Below, one piece after another: positions 38,101 through 49,204 of a stretch of 64,000 bases of DNA. The stretch's first letter is position 1. Each line of letters begins with the position of its first letter. Source of the stretch: Glebionis coronaria (Eukaryota; Streptophyta; Magnoliopsida; Asterales; Asteraceae); the NCBI GenBank assembly GCA_025667525.1, contig CM046877.1:295054364-295118363 (forward strand), read 5' to 3'. Below the pieces are notes generated by a model that was not told where the DNA came from, did not search any database, and saw only the letters and a list, made by a program, of their open reading frames with translations. Both the position numbers and the translations under genes were made by a program.

Positions 38101-38560
38101 TGATGTTCTTGAAGTTGAGATGAGACGGTCTCTTGTGCCACAGCCAGTTGACACTTTCAGAGGCTTTGGCAAGAAAACAATTTGAGCTGTCTTCAGAGCA
38201 CACAGCCATGTTGATGACATAAACATCTCTCCTTCTAGGTGCAACCAGTACAACATCATTATTTTTGTTGAATATGGTTCCCTGAGTCTTAGTAAACAAA
38301 ACCTTATAATCAGCATCACATAATTGGCTGATGCTAATAAGATTGTGTTTAAGACCATTCACATATGCAACCCTGGTAAATGTGATCCCATTGCAATTCA
38401 CTGAGCCATATCCTTCTGTGTCACCTGAAGAGTTATCTCCAAACACCAATTTGGGACCTGGCTCCTTTGAGTATCTGTGCAGGTATTGTTGAATCCCTGT
38501 CATGTGTCTAGAACAACCACTATCTAGATACCATACCGATTCCTTGAGATATTTCTGCAC
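35168..38560 (-). pseudogene. copia 2 pol: protease, integrase, RT, RNase H (one TAG)
   Basis: Starts in a frame different from gag near 38560. Protease: 'WYLDSGCSRHMTG', Asp at 38522-38524. GAG-pre-integrase 'LWHKRPSHLNF' (usual R-L-S-H reads R-P-S-H) and 'CSACVKGKHHRSSF'. Integrase: 'LLHMDLFGPVKP', 'SLRSDNGTEFKN' and 'GTPEQNGVAERRNRTL'. RT: 'GTRWIYRNK', then a TAG at 36500-36502 after 'KARLVA', then the same frame with the '[10 protein letters not shown]' active site (36114-36125). RNase H: '[16 protein letters not shown]' and '[16 protein letters not shown]'. It ends after '[14 protein letters not shown]'. One nonsense change apart, the enzymes look intact. Confidence 0.92.
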
Positions 38561-38577
38561 AGATACAGAGAAACAGA

Positions 38578-41112
38578 TTAGTTCCTATGGTGAACCCACT
38601 TTCCAGTGGGTTCCCTGAATTGCTTGTTAGCAACTCTTGTGTTCCTGAAAAACTTTTGGCGTTGGGATGGACAGTTCATAGTTTCATGGTTATAACTCCC
38701 ACAGATATCACACCCAGGGAAGTCACCACACTCGTCTGAGTGATGGTCTGTGAACCCACAGAATTTACAGGGAGGATAAGAATTGTAATTTCCCTGTTGT
38801 CTTTTGGAACTCTGTGGTCTGTCCCTAGAGGGTGTCTGAGCTCTTTTAGCTGCCATGTGTCTGTCATGATCTAAGGTCGAGTGGTGAGAATTCTTACAAA
38901 CATTGCAATAAGGTTTGATTAACCTTTCCCCTTTGGGTTCACCTAGGACAGACTTAGGTTCATGAGAAGTAGAGCATTCAGCGGAAGGCTTAATGTGTTG
39001 TTTCAAGAGTTCTACTTCTTTCATAAGAGACAACAGGCGATCTTCAGTGGTGGGGTCAACCTTATTCACAGCTTTAGTAGAAACAGGCTTAAAAGCTACT
39101 TGTTTACCAGTTGGTTTAGCAGGCACACGAAAAACTTTGGCTGGAGGATTCTCAGTATCTGTCTTAAGTTCATCCTTAGCAGATCTAGAAGAACTGCTAG
39201 GTTCAACTCCAGAGAGTTTGGGCAATGGTGGTAGCTCAGCCACATCTTCAGAGACAGGGTCATTAGTCAAAGAAGTATCTGACATATGAATAGTCTCTGT
39301 AGATTTAAAGACAATGTCTTTGGGTTTGGTGAGAATCCTCAGCTTTTTATTCTTAGCAGTTATATCCCTGTTTAAGTCAGCAGGCACTTCATCCCTAAGC
39401 AATTCATCAATAGTAAACCTAGCACACAGCTATTTTTCAATAATCTTGTTCAATTCAGTGACTTGATCATTTAAAGCTATGTTTTTCAAGGTTAATCTAG
39501 CTACTTCATTTTGCAGGGATATTTTCTCTAAGTTAACCCGCCTGAGAGTTTCACATTCAGCCTTAGTATTTATCATTTCAGTTTTAACAGAGTGAAACTT
39601 ATCAAGTAGGTTCTTTCTTTGTTCCTCAACAAAGTGCAAGTCAACAATGGTGTAATCAAGGACATGCTTACGTTCATCACTATCAGACATAGATAGAAGC
39701 CTGTGTACCTTTTTCATTGTGATGTCAACCCATTGTCCTGATCTTGCATCACCTTTTCCAACAGCTGGTTCATCCTCAGCTATTGCCATAAAAGCCCTGA
39801 CCCTTGTGGTGTCTTCTTCATCTGAAGTCAATGGTTCATCATTCCAATCATAGGTTTCAGCAACCAACCCTTTCTCAGCCTTTTTATCACCACCTTTCTT
39901 TTTGGACATAGCTTCAATCTTCAAGTTCATCTGTTCTAACTCAGCTTTAAGTGCCTTGTACTTATTTTTGTAATCTTTCTTCTCAGTGTCTGAAGAATTG
40001 GATTGAGATGAGTTGTTATGTTGTTTGAACTTGTAGGGTTTGGATGAAGATGATGGATAAGAGGGTGAGGATGTTTTGGTGGAAGGACATTCTTTTTGAA
40101 AATGTCCAAGCTTTCCACAGGCAAAACATGTTTCTTTTGACCTGTCAGTTGGTTTGCTAGCTGATCCTACTCTTCCAGATCTTTTGTAGTATCTTCTTTG
40201 GTTGGCTAGCAATGCTCTTTCATGAAATTCTGCATTGAGGTCTGACAAGAACTCTTGGCTGCTACGGGTATCTTCTTCAATATCAGAATCGCTGTCAAGA
40301 GGATGTGTTGCAGAGATCAAAGCTTTGGAAGATGCTCCTTGGACTACAAATCTTTCAGTCTCTGATTTGTAGATAGTATCGATCAGCCCTTCTTCATAAT
40401 TGTACTTACCATAGAGCTGAGCAAGGGTATCATTTTTGATTGAGTTGTTAGCTCTCTGAGTCTGATTCATGCTCAGCCACTTTCTTGGAAGGCTGTTGAC
40501 AAAAGTGGCATTGATCTCAGCTTGACCAATAGTGACATCATTCATAGCGAGGTCATTTAGAAGAATCTTCAGCCTAGTATAGGTTTGCTGAACTTTTTCA
40601 CCTTCAAGAGACTTAAAGGCATTAAACTGAAGTCTGAGTGCCTGAATCTTTGTCTCTCTTGTTTCAGAGGGTCCTTCATGGCCAAGAATGAGGTCTGTCC
40701 ACATTTGTTTAGCTGTGGGACACTGAATGACAGACTTCATGATATGCTTTGGAAGACAGGAAATTATGATGCTTTTGAGACGTTTATCTTGGTTTGCTAA
40801 TTTCCTATCAGCTGCGGTCCATTGTTTGACAGGCTTGGGAAGAGGGTTTTCTTCAGTAGAAGTAAGCGCCATGGGAATATATGGACCATTTTCTAAAATT
40901 TCTAAGAGAAAAGGTTCAAGTCCATCAAGGTATACAAGAAATTGACTCTTCCAACTGGCAAAGTCTTCTTCATCAAAGACTGGTACACTGGTTACGTGTG
41001 ATCCACCTCTTGAGTCAAGAAGTTGGGGTAGATCATCGTCATTTGCTGGGGGGTTAAGTCTTGGTGAAGATGGGTTTGTGGAAGGTGAGTGTGGGCTAGA
41101 GGTTTCCGGCAT
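38578..41112 (-). pseudogene. copia 2 gag with CCHC knuckle (one TAG)
   Basis: ATG at 41112 (MPETSSPHSPSTNPSSP). The copia gag domain includes 'FASWKSQFLVYLDGLEPF' and 'AKQMWTDLILGHEG'. A CCHC knuckle CFACGKLGHFQKEC is at 40087-40128. A TAG at 39430-39432 ends the first 560 residues, and the same frame continues with 'LCARFTIDE' to 38578. The second part holds further Cys/His clusters ('YCNVCKNSHH', 'CKFCGFTDHHSDEC', 'CDICGSYNHETMNC'). It ends at TAA 38578-38580, 17 bases before the pol frame opens, so pol would need a frameshift, a repair or splicing. Confidence 0.9.
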
Positions 41113-41170
41113 GGTGGATCTTGATTATAAAACGGAGAACGATGTTTCTTGAAGGTTTTAATATCAAACA

Positions 41171-41185
41171 CCGCTCTGATACCAA
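41171..41185 (-). other. Primer binding site of copia 2 (initiator tRNA-Met)
   Basis: TGGTATCAGAGCGG on the - strand, one to two bases inside the 5' LTR edge at 41187. Confidence 0.85.
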
Positions 41186-41186
41186 T

Positions 41187-41931
41187 TGAAAGTCCCTAAT
41201 CAATGCAAGAAACCCTAATCTTAACTTAATCAACACAAGGTATTACTTTTCAAACGTAATCTTATTATTGTATAATAAAGAATTACAAGTGTTATGGATA
41301 ACACCGTTTGATGACAATGTGTTGTGCACACTTTGAACAACAATAAACCTTAACTTATGAATACAGTCGTAGCTGTTTGATTCACTAAGTTATACGCACT
41401 AATGTTCTTAATATCTCAAAGTGTTAAACATTAATGCAAGGATACACATCCTATTTATAGTGTTACGAGTTTGACTTGAACAGTACTTGATGTCGACTAC
41501 ACAAGCTTTTACAAGTTCCCACATCAGTCACATGATGTCCTTCTATTCTTGGTAGTCTTCCATTATGCTTTAAGGAACAGTTTTCAAAAACAGTTTCCTT
41601 ATTCTTCATATTATCGAACACACAAATGGCATGTCCAAAGTGTGCTGAGAGTTATCAGGGTATTGCCACCCATGTTAACTCTCAACCCCTCAGAGTCCCT
41701 AATACATCTTGGCTGTTATCCATCACAGCCAAGGAGTATGTCTTCAGGTAATCTTCGACTTCCCTGACAATGTCTCTGACATGGACTCCTCTGAGGTTGC
41801 TCACAGAGACTTGGATCTCTGTGAGTCTTGCGAAACTTGCCTGTCTCCTAGGCACAGGCAAGGGACTATCTATTAGCCTAATTATGTTTAAATCAATGAA
41901 CAGGGAATCTAACAAGTTTAGATTCCCAACA
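41187..41931 (-). repeat. 5' LTR of copia 2 (745 bp)
   Basis: Same length and ends as 29865-30609, then ATATT and the second half of the Tekay-like LTR. Confidence 0.95.
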
Positions 41932-43327
41932 ATATTTTTACATTTTATACATTATAATGTGAGTGCTTATATAATAATAATAAACATTATTTCCAAAAAT
42001 CTGATTTTTAACTTCATGTTCACCATTTTTACTATATCTAGAGTTCTATAATGACTTAGAAGCTCATTTTTGGATGACAAGTTCTTCATAATATGTGATA
42101 CATATAACTTAGTTATAGCTACTGCCCATTTTGAGTTTAACTTGCCTTAACAGTCCCTACAAAACTGCTTATTCAGATTACACCACCTAACTTGTTTTTA
42201 TCATATCTCACTCATTATTTTGATTCTATTGCATGGCCAACTCTCACATGTGTATAACATCATATACTTACTGTAAATTGATCAAACCATGCAATTTTAT
42301 CTGTTCATCTTTTAGTTATCTACTGTTTTTATACAGCCAACTAATTAGTCAAGATTTTAGCTTCATTTCTTATAGTTATCATCATTTTTAAGCATATTTA
42401 TCAACACTTGATCCCCGCACAATATTTTTATCATCATATATACATCATATACATATACAAAATGAAAGAAAATACATTTGTTCTTTACAAAATAATAAAA
42501 GAAAAATGGAGAGGATGATCTTCTTTACCAATCCAAGTGGATTTCTTGTTTTAGGAAGACAAGAACTTGATGAACACAACAAGTATCTCCAAGACCATCA
42601 AATATCAAGAACATAGGTTGGAAAATCAGCCCTAGGACACAAGCAAATCACCTCCAAAGTTGTTAATATGGCCACCAAATGATCAAGGCTTCAAGAGAAC
42701 ACCTTAATAGGACTAGTAAACATGTGGTTTATGGCTAGAAAAGATCAAAGATGGTGTTTGTTGGCTTATTTGGGACGGCACAAGGAGAGGGTTGAGAGAG
42801 TTTTGGTGTTGAGTTGCATGTGAGAAATGGTGTAAATGAAACAAGTTGCTAGTTTTGTGGTAAAGTGGTAAAGGTTAGCTTAATGTGTAAGCATATGCTT
42901 ACACTTGTTGTAAGCTACTTAACTTGATGCCACATTGGTGTTGTGGTGTCAAGTGTAGCCGTCCCATATTGCTAGTGGGGTGGGACAAAGTGTTTTGTCC
43001 CATCTCACTAGTTTACGGGTATTTCTTGATTCTAGTTTTCTCGATTTGCGTGCCCTCGGGTCGTTTTACGAAAAACGTTTTTATAAATTATGAATCACCG
43101 TCACAAAACGAATCCAATAAAAATTGTCTCATCAAAAACGGAGTTCAAAAACGTAAATACGTAATCCTAAGGTTTCCGGTTTAGTCGTAAAAGACGCCAA
43201 ATTATGCACGTAAGCCCAAATTTAAATCCGTAAATTGTGAGTTCGTCAACCAACACAAAAATAAGTTTCAAAATATTATACGAGAAAATATTTCACCACC
43301 TGAAAATGTTAGATTTGTCACATGATG

Positions 43328-45055
43328 CCTGTGCTCTTAATCATAATGGCGTGAATACTAGAACTAGGAAGCCTATTCGTGTGCCCACTAGTACTAGTGA
43401 ACCCACAAGAACTTTGAACCAATCCACTGATCAACCACTTAAGAAACTAAGTGCCTTAGAATCCACTACTCTACGTAAACAAAGCAGGTTAAAGAAGCTT
43501 TATGAGAACATGATTAGGACATGTACACGAGGGTATTCAAGATTTACACCACCCGGATACAAATGGGTACCTAAGACAACCCCTATTCTAATTGGGTCTA
43601 TGAATGTTAGCTTGCCTTTAGAATCTAGGTCCACTACTATTTTGGAACCCGTTTCTATCAAGGGCTCCCATTTGTCAAATGCTACATTGTCTTCTAATTC
43701 TTTTACAGCTCGTCGAAATCATCCTATTCATAATGGACTCCGGGTGCACAAAGCACATGACGAGAAATCTCAAGCTTCTCATTAAATTCGTGGAAAAGTT
43801 TCTGGGTACGGTGCGGTTTGAAAATGATCAGTTTGCACCGATACTTGGATATGGCGATTTGGTTCAAGGAAATCTCACTATCAAACGGGTTTATTACGTC
43901 GAGGGACTGAATCACAATTTATTCTCGGTTGGTCAATTTTATGATGCGGATTGGGAAGTGGCTTTTCGGAAATCTACTTGCTATGTTAGAGACTACGATG
44001 GGAATGACCTTCTTACAGGTTCTCGTGGTTCTGATCTCTACACAGTAACTCTTCAAGACACATCTTCAACAAATCCAATTTGCTTAATGGCTAAAGCTTC
44101 TTCATCTCAAGCATGGTTATGGCATCAACGATTGTCACATCTCAACTTTGACACCATCAACTTGCTTTCGAAAAATGATATTGTGACCGGTCTCCCAAAG
44201 TTAAAATTCGTCAAAGACCATCTTTGTTCTTCTTGTGAGTTGGGGAAAGCAAAACGGAAGTCTTTCAAATCAAAGACTACCCCAAGCTCAAAAGGACGAT
44301 TGGAACTTCTACACATGGATTTATGTGGTCCCATGCGTGTAGAGAGTATTAACGGGAAAAAGTATATTCTCGTGATTGTTGATGATTACTCTAGATACAC
44401 ATGGACCTTCTTCTTAAGGTCCAAAGATGAAACACCAGAGGTTCTCAAAAACTTTCTCAAGATGATAAAACGCAATCTTCAAGCTCAAGTCTTAACCGTA
44501 AGAACGGATAGGGGTACTGAATTTTTGAACAAGAATATGCAATCTTACTTTCAAGAAGAAGGCATCGAACATCAAACATCTATTGCTCGAACTCCTGAAC
44601 AAAACGGTGTTGTTGAAAGATGGAACCGCACTTTGGTAGAGGCAGCTCGAACAATGCTTTCAGCTTTAAAATTACCACTATTCTTCTGGGCTGAAGCAAT
44701 TGCAACTGCCTGTTATACTCAAAATCGTTCTTTCGTCATCCCAAGACATGAAAAGACACCTTACCACATCATCAATGGCAGGAAACCTACGGTTAAATTC
44801 TTTCACGTATTTGGATCTTTATGCTACATTCTTAAAGACGGTGAGAATCTCGACAAGATGAAAGAAAAAGGTGCTGCATGTATTTTTGTGGGGTATGCTA
44901 CATTGTCGAAAGGATATCGAGTTTACAACTAGAAAACAAAGATTATCATAGAAACAATTCATGTGAACTTTGACGAATTGCCACAAATGGTACTTGATCA
45001 CAATAGCTCAAGTCCCGCACCTCAATGTCCAGCAATGGCACCTACACAAAACAGT
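43328..45055 (+). pseudogene. copia 1 protease and integrase (frameshift and TAG)
   Basis: Resumes the copia 1 polyprotein directly after the TGATG duplication (DACALNHNG). A linker ends 'GYKWVPKTTP' and a frameshift near 43735 separates it from the protease frame (43679-44932), which has 'IMDSGCTKHMTRNLKLL'. GAG-pre-integrase follows ('WLWHQRLSHLNF', 'CSSCELGKAKRKSF'). Integrase has 'LLHMDLCGPMR', 'TVRTDRGTEFLN' and 'RTPEQNGVVERWNRTL', giving D, D and E. A TAG at 44930-44932 after 'KGYRVYN' is in frame and the family sequence goes on ('TIHVNFDELPQM') until the solo LTR at 45061. Confidence 0.9.
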
Positions 45056-45060
45056 GTACG

Positions 45061-47091
45061 TGAAACACCCCGTACTCAAATTGACCAAAATAAAAAAAAT
45101 AATAAAAAAAAATTTAAACTTTTCGTGTAAACTACGTGAACAAATCTAACTTTTGGTTATTATCTTATAAAATGAAAACAATATTTTACAAATCAGTCCT
45201 CGTTACCATTTTTGCATAAAGTTAGACTCGATTACCTTCAAATCAATAGGTGACACGACAACCAACGACTTACGGTTTAATAGATAAGACCTTTTGAAAA
45301 TAATCAAAATCTGCAAGAACCCTCCTGTGCACTATGGACACCTCAAATACACTAAGGATCTTTTTAGTACACTAGGACTCTCTAATGCACTAGTTACCCC
45401 TTTAGTGTACTAAAGACCCTCTAATACACTATGGAACCCGTTAGTGCACTAAATACATTCTAATGCACTAAAGACCCTCTAGTACACTAAGGACCCATTT
45501 AGTGCAGTAAATACCCTCTAATGCACTAAAGATACCTTAAGTGCACTAAATACCTTCTAATGCACTAAAGACCCCTTAAGTGCACTAAAGACCCTCTAGT
45601 ACACTAAGGACCCATTTAGTGCAGTAAATACCCTCGAATGCACTAAAGATACCTTAAGTGCACTAAAGATCCATTAAGTGCACTATTTACTCAAACAACC
45701 CATAACCCATTTCAAACATGAAATCAACTATATAGACTCTTTTTTTTAAACATATGAACATCACAACAAGCTACAAATGTACCATAGAAACTGTTTCACA
45801 TAACTCTTGACCCATTTGACTCAAAATGAGTTAAAAAGGTCCTTGTTCCAAACGCCCCTTTAACTGCACACTCCTTTTGTGCACTTTTGTCCCTTTTTCC
45901 GGAAAACGACCTCTATAACATGACATACCATCTAAACTTCCAGAATTCATTAAAACAACACAATATATTATTCAAAATGGGTAGGAATGGCTAATTACCA
46001 AACACCTCTTTTAACTATTAAGACTTAATAAATTCTAAAACAAACACCATTCACATAAACCAAATCAAAGACTTTAACATACACTTATCATACAACCATA
46101 AACATTAAAAGACCCATGTTAAACAAAAGATATACCAAGATCAAAATGACACTTTGGGGGCTTCCAACTTTCAACAATCTTGATCCAAGGAAGGGTCTTC
46201 TACTTACCGATTTCTAACGTCAATCATTTATCCCTAGCTTTAGAAACTTCACTAGTACCTACAATAACATCATCAACTATAACATTAAGCAAAACGCTTA
46301 GTAAGTATGTGAAGTAATCAAACTAACAAGGTTATGATAGTGGTTATCAAAGTAACCATACATATCAAAGGAGCATACTATAACATACCACATACCTTCT
46401 TAATAAAACATTCAATTAAACTAAAATATGATTTATGCAAGGATCCAAGCAACTATAACAAGCTCCATCAATTAACTATAACACCATAGCAATAACAATT
46501 ACATCATAAGCATAACCAAATTAAAATTACTCACAATACTTACCTCAAATTCCTTACTAGCTTCCTACTTAATTTGGGTAAGACTCCAATTGAGCTTCCT
46601 ATTCCAAAATTAACCCTAATTAGTGGTTAATTCACATGGGTATTCATAATTAACACCCTTTACCCAATATCCCTAATTTCTATAACATATACCCTAATTT
46701 TTAATTTGGGAAAATACTTACTTGGGATGATTAGTGATAGTAATATCACTAGATCTTATCTATGCTTCTTCTTCCTTAATCAATTGGCTCCTAGATGAAA
46801 TATTGAGGTTTCCCTCTTTTCTTTCTCTTCACACCGTCACACATACACACTCCCTAAACCCCTGGAGTTTTCCAAATGGATAATACATGTTTATTTAATC
46901 AAGTTTGCTAATTTGTAAAATTAGTCCTCCAAGTCTCATTCTTCATATTTTAGCCACCAAGTTTTCTACATTTAACACTTTTATACTTATCAATTATAAC
47001 TTATCTATTAACTTATAGACTTCTATATAAAATGATATAATACTATTACTTATATTATAAATTAATACCTCGTAAGATTTAGGGTGTAACA
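45061..47091 (-). repeat. Solo LTR of another (probably gypsy) family in copia 1
   Basis: TGAAACACC...GGGTGTAACA, that is TGTTACACCC...GGTGTTTCA on the - strand, 2031 bp, with the exact duplication GTACG (45056-45060, 47092-47096). It has no coding sequence. It is unrelated by eye to the Tekay-like LTR. The family is inferred from LTR length and the TGTTACACCC start. Confidence 0.88.
45335..45690. repeat. AGTGCACTAA-type short tandem array in the solo LTR
   Basis: About 17 copies of TAGTGCACTAA or TAATGCACTAA alternate with 'AGACCCTCTAGTACACTAAGG' style spacers, period about 20-24 bp. TGCAC/GTGCA cores make each unit nearly self-complementary. Confidence 0.75.
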
Positions 47092-47096
47092 GTACG

Positions 47097-49204
47097 TCCC
47101 GTGCAAGAATGTCAACAAAGTACTCCTACAACAGACTCGACGGATACGACACATATGAATGAGTTGGTTGATTTATGTGATCCAATGTTTGATGAATATT
47201 ACTATGGAAACAATCAAGTTGTGTCAAAGCCTTCCGCTGTCACCACTACTGATGCACCCGAACAAAGTCAAAAAGACACAACTGCATCTACTTCAGCAAC
47301 CGTTGCTCAAGAGACAATTCCATTAGATACTCAACAAACTCAAGAAACAGTCATACAACCAACATCACCAACCGTCAATGCTGAAGGAGGAAACAAAAAT
47401 CAAGCAGTCGATGCATAACCTGACGAAGAAGAATTTATCAATCCGTTCGGTACACCGGTACACGAAGTCGGAGAGTATTCTACTCAACATGTTGATCCGT
47501 CCAACATGCATACATTCTACCAACCATATCCATCCACTCACCATTGGAAACGTGATCATCCATTGGAGCAAGTCATTGGAAATCCTTCACAGCCGGTTCG
47601 AACACGCATACAACTCGAAACCGATGGCGATGTGTGTATGTATGCACTCACCGTGAGTTTAACTGTACCTACAAACATCAAACAAGCCATGAATGATCAT
47701 GCGTGGATTGAATCAATGCAAGACGAAATTCATCAGTTTGAACGCCTAAATGTTTGGGAGCTTGTTGACCGACCCTATGGAACATCAATTTTAGATTTCA
47801 AATGGATCTGGAAAAGCAAACTGGATGAAGAACAAACCATCATCAAAAACAAATCTCATCTTGTGGTTAAGGGATACCGTCAACAAGAAGGCATAGACTA
47901 CGATGAATCATTCGCTCCAGTCGCTCGTTTGGAAGCAGTCAGGATATTCCTTGCTTATGCTGCACATAAGGGCTTCACGGTTTTTCAGATGGACGTAAAA
48001 ACTGCTTTTCTCAACGGTCATTTGAAGGAAGAAGTGTATGTGAATCAGCCAGAAGGATTCATCGATCCTCATCACCCTGACAAAGTCTATCGTCTCAAGA
48101 AGGCTGTATATGGACTTAACAAGCTCCAAAGGCATGGTACGAAGAACTATCCAAATTCTTGGTTTCCAAAGGATTCTCCAAAGGTTCTATTGATCCTACT
48201 CTCTTTATTAATAAATATGGGGTTCGACATACTGCTGGTGCAAGTTTATGTTGATGACATTATTTTTGGTTCTACGAACCCATTCAAAACGTTTTGAAAA
48301 ATTAATGCACAGCAGCTTTGAAATGTCCATGATGGGGGAGCTAAAATTCTTTTTAGGCCTCCAGATTCATCAATCCCCACGTGGTATCTTTATAAACCAA
48401 GCTAAGTATGCTCAAGAGATACTTAAAAAGCATGGTATGACCTCATGTGCTCGTGTTGGTACACCATTGTCGACCACATCCCTAGACGCTGACTTGTACT
48501 CATATCCCATAGATCAAATGCGATATCGCAGTATGATCGGGTCACTTATGTACCTTACAGCCAGCAGGCCTGATATTCATCATGCCACACGCTATTGTGC
48601 ACGATATCAAGCAAGACCTACTCAAAAGCACCTCAAAGAGGTTAAACGGATCTTTCGGTACCTTAAGAATACCATTCACATGGGACTCTGGTATCCGAAG
48701 GGAACCGGTTTTCATCTAACAGCTTTTTCAGATTCTGATCACGCAGGTTGCCTTGATAGTCGAAAAAGCATTTCTGGTAGCGTACAATTTCTAGGGGAAG
48801 ACAAACTTGTGAGCTGGTCGTCAAAGAAGCAGGATTTCACTTCGCTCTCATCAGCTGAAGCAGAATATGTGGCTCTATCCGCGTGTTGTGCTCAAGTCCT
48901 CTGGATGAGAACTCAACTCACGGATTATGGCTTCCACTTTGATAAAGTACCTATGTATTATGACTCAAAGTCGGCCATAGCCATTTCTTGCAATCCGGTT
49001 TAACACTCCCGTACCAAGCACATCGCAGTCAGATATCACTTCATCAAGGAACAAGTAGAACGTGGTATCGTGGAATTATACTTTGTCAAAACTGAGTACC
49101 AAATAGCTGACTTGTTTACAAAAGCCCTATCTCAAAATAGGTTTTAGTATCTCGTTGGCCGTCTTGGTATGAAGTATATGACTCCCGAAGACTTGGAGGT
49201 TTAG
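47097..49204 (+). pseudogene. copia 1 reverse transcriptase and RNase H (several breaks)
   Basis: Continues the polyprotein after the GTACG duplication with a Thr/Gln-rich linker. A TAA at 47416-47418 is in frame before '[11 protein letters not shown]'. RT begins at '[19 protein letters not shown]' and shows '[18 protein letters not shown]' and '[20 protein letters not shown]'. Two small shifts around 48115-48245 scramble the segment before the '[10 protein letters not shown]' active site (48247-48258). RNase H is open at 48248-49003 ('DSDHAGCLDSRKSISG', '[16 protein letters not shown]'). A TAA at 49001 and a TAG at 49145 interrupt the last part ('HSRTKHI', 'YLVGRLGMKYMTPEDLEV'). Non-functional as read. 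Confidence 0.9.

Larger units (their letters stand above)
29865..41931 (-). mobile_element. Ty1/copia retrotransposon 2 with a spliced third ORF
   Basis: Two 745-bp LTRs (TGTTGGGAATC...GGGACTTTCA on the - strand) and the exact duplication ATATT (29860-29864, 41932-41936). In - strand order: 5' LTR, primer site, gag, pol (protease, integrase, RT, RNase H), a third large gene in two exons, a GGGGGAGAT purine tract and 3' LTR. I count about five single-base differences between LTRs, so it is the youngest insertion here. The extra 3' gene recalls SIRE/Maximus-type elements; that lineage is inference. Confidence 0.92.
18832..43322 (-). mobile_element. Tekay-like chromodomain Ty3/gypsy element (carries nested copia 2)
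   Basis: Two 3100-bp LTRs face the - strand (TGTGACAAAT...GTGTTACA) and the whole is flanked by the exact duplication TGATG (18827-18831, 43323-43327). In - strand order: 5' LTR (split by copia 2), primer site, an extra acidic ORF, gag plus protease, RT, RNase H, integrase, a chromodomain-like tail, a purine tract and the 3' LTR. One frameshift and two in-frame TAGs are the visible defects. The chromodomain tail and very long LTRs point to the Tekay/Del lineage; this should be confirmed by an RT tree. Confidence 0.9.
28151..43322 (-). repeat. 5' LTR of Tekay-like element, split by copia 2
   Basis: The two halves are 28151-29864 and 41937-43322, together 3100 bp, equal to the 3' LTR. The hairpin copy is at 42972-43011. 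The LTR boundary is followed by the TGATG duplication and copia 1 sequence. Confidence 0.92.
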
